Assembly (NCBI GenBank): GCA_002449535.1
Contig: DJWZ01000100.1
Coordinates: 1 to 6,604, forward strand
Length of the DNA stretch: 6,604 nucleotides
Source of the DNA: Prevotellaceae bacterium UBA7017
GTDB taxonomy: Bacteria > Bacteroidota > Bacteroidia > Bacteroidales > Bacteroidaceae
Direction of reading: 5' to 3'
Shown piece after piece: positions 6,211 through 6,604 of this stretch. The position numbers were made by a program, and so were the translations under genes. Below the pieces are notes generated by a model. The model was not told the DNA's origin, did not search any database, and was given only the letters and a program-made list of their open reading frames with translations. Positions within the stretch are counted from its first letter, which is position 1, and each line of letters starts with the position of its first letter.

Positions 6211-6604
6211 AAACGCTGATAAAAAGTGGTACCGTTGTCAACGAAGGGCAGCAGCAGAAGGCAGACATTCTTGTCATAGACGACAGGATAGCCTCTGTTT
6301 CACCCTGTGGCACTGGCGCTACTGATTACGATAATGTCATCGACGCAGAAGGGTGCTATGTTCTCCCTGGTGTCATAGATACTCATGTTCATTTTCGTGA
6401 GCCAGGGCTTACCCACAAGGCTGATATGCAGTCAGAAAGTCTGGCAGCACTCTCTGGTGGTGTGACATCTGTTTTTGAGATGCCCAATACCAAGCCCCAG
6501 ACAACTACCTTGGCAGCATGGGAAGATAAAATGCAGATGGCACGAAGCAGGATGCATGTCAACTATGCCTTTTTCCCGGGTGCTACGAATGATAATATCG
6601 AAGA
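6207..6604 (+). CDS. pyrC: Dihydroorotase, N-terminal part, cut by window end
   Basis: The first 132 codons of a class I dihydroorotase are present. This zinc amidohydrolase cyclises carbamoyl-aspartate to dihydroorotate in pyrimidine synthesis. The N-terminal beta-sandwich strands (MKTLIKSGTVVNEG, ADILVIDDRIASV) lead to PGVIDTHVHFREPG (54-67), with the metal-binding HxH (His60, His62) and substrate-binding Arg64. Next comes GGVTSVFEMPNT (84-95), with the conserved Asn94 of the MPNT motif. These features separate it from hydantoinases and allantoinases reasonably well, although allantoinase shares part of the pattern. The reading frame remains open at the window end, and the catalytic Asp and carbamylated Lys or equivalent residues lie beyond or near the edge. 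The start ATG overlaps the lipoprotein stop as ATGA, so it is translationally coupled to the upstream genes. Confidence 0.9.
   Translation, partial: MKTLIKSGTVVNEGQQQKADILVIDDRIASVSPCGTGATDYDNVIDAEGCYVLPGVIDTHVHFREPGLTHKADMQSESLAALSGGVTSVFEMPNTKPQTTTLAAWEDKMQMARSRMHVNYAFFPGATNDNIE

Noticed and set aside
1..6604. Defence system, mobile element, CRISPR array or other novel accessory system
   Set aside because: No transposase, integrase, direct-repeat array, tRNA or phage gene is seen. All coding space is occupied by metabolic, envelope and division genes with similar base composition.

Overview
The window looks like a chromosomal segment of a Bacteroidales bacterium, most likely Prevotella or a close relative. 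The base composition appears moderate, without a strong AT or GC bias. Two minus-strand upstream regions carry the same Bacteroidota-type -7 element (TACCTTTG, consensus TAnnTTTG). Shine-Dalgarno sequences are mostly weak or absent. Several gene products are of kinds common in this group: a DUF4369-type lipoprotein, a carboxynorspermidine decarboxylase, and a GH28 pectinase with the STDAID motif variant. The genus is an inference; the phylum/order assignment is well supported.

Minus-strand half (1-3035): reading right to left, nspC (polyamine synthesis, 3035-1884) is followed by a UPF0104/LPG-synthase-TM-type integral membrane protein (1788-808). Sixteen bases further on comes an exported GH28 glycosidase whose C-terminal part runs off the window (791-1). 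nspC and the membrane protein each have a recognisable promoter. A 7-9 bp hairpin sits at the predicted 5' end of the membrane-protein transcript.

Shared control region (3036-3152): 117 AT-rich bases separate nspC from a rightward operon.

Plus-strand half (3153-6604): six tightly packed co-directional genes. They are a ThiE/TenI-like TIM-barrel protein, prs (PRPP synthetase), an FtsB/DivIC-type division protein, a four-helix membrane protein of unknown function, a DUF4369-type lipoprotein, and the start of pyrC (dihydroorotase, cut by the window end). From the division gene onward the genes overlap (17, 1 and 3 bases), which suggests translational coupling. Prs supplies PRPP and PyrC makes dihydroorotate, which becomes orotate and is joined to PRPP in pyrimidine synthesis. 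The operon therefore combines nucleotide precursor supply with division and envelope proteins.

No mobile element, CRISPR array, tRNA, rRNA or toxin/defence system is visible. Most of the window is ordinary core genome. The points most worth a second look are the ThiE-like protein without ThiE catalytic motifs, the 5' hairpin of the membrane-protein gene, the start-site correction of nspC, and the uncharacterised membrane/lipoprotein pair.
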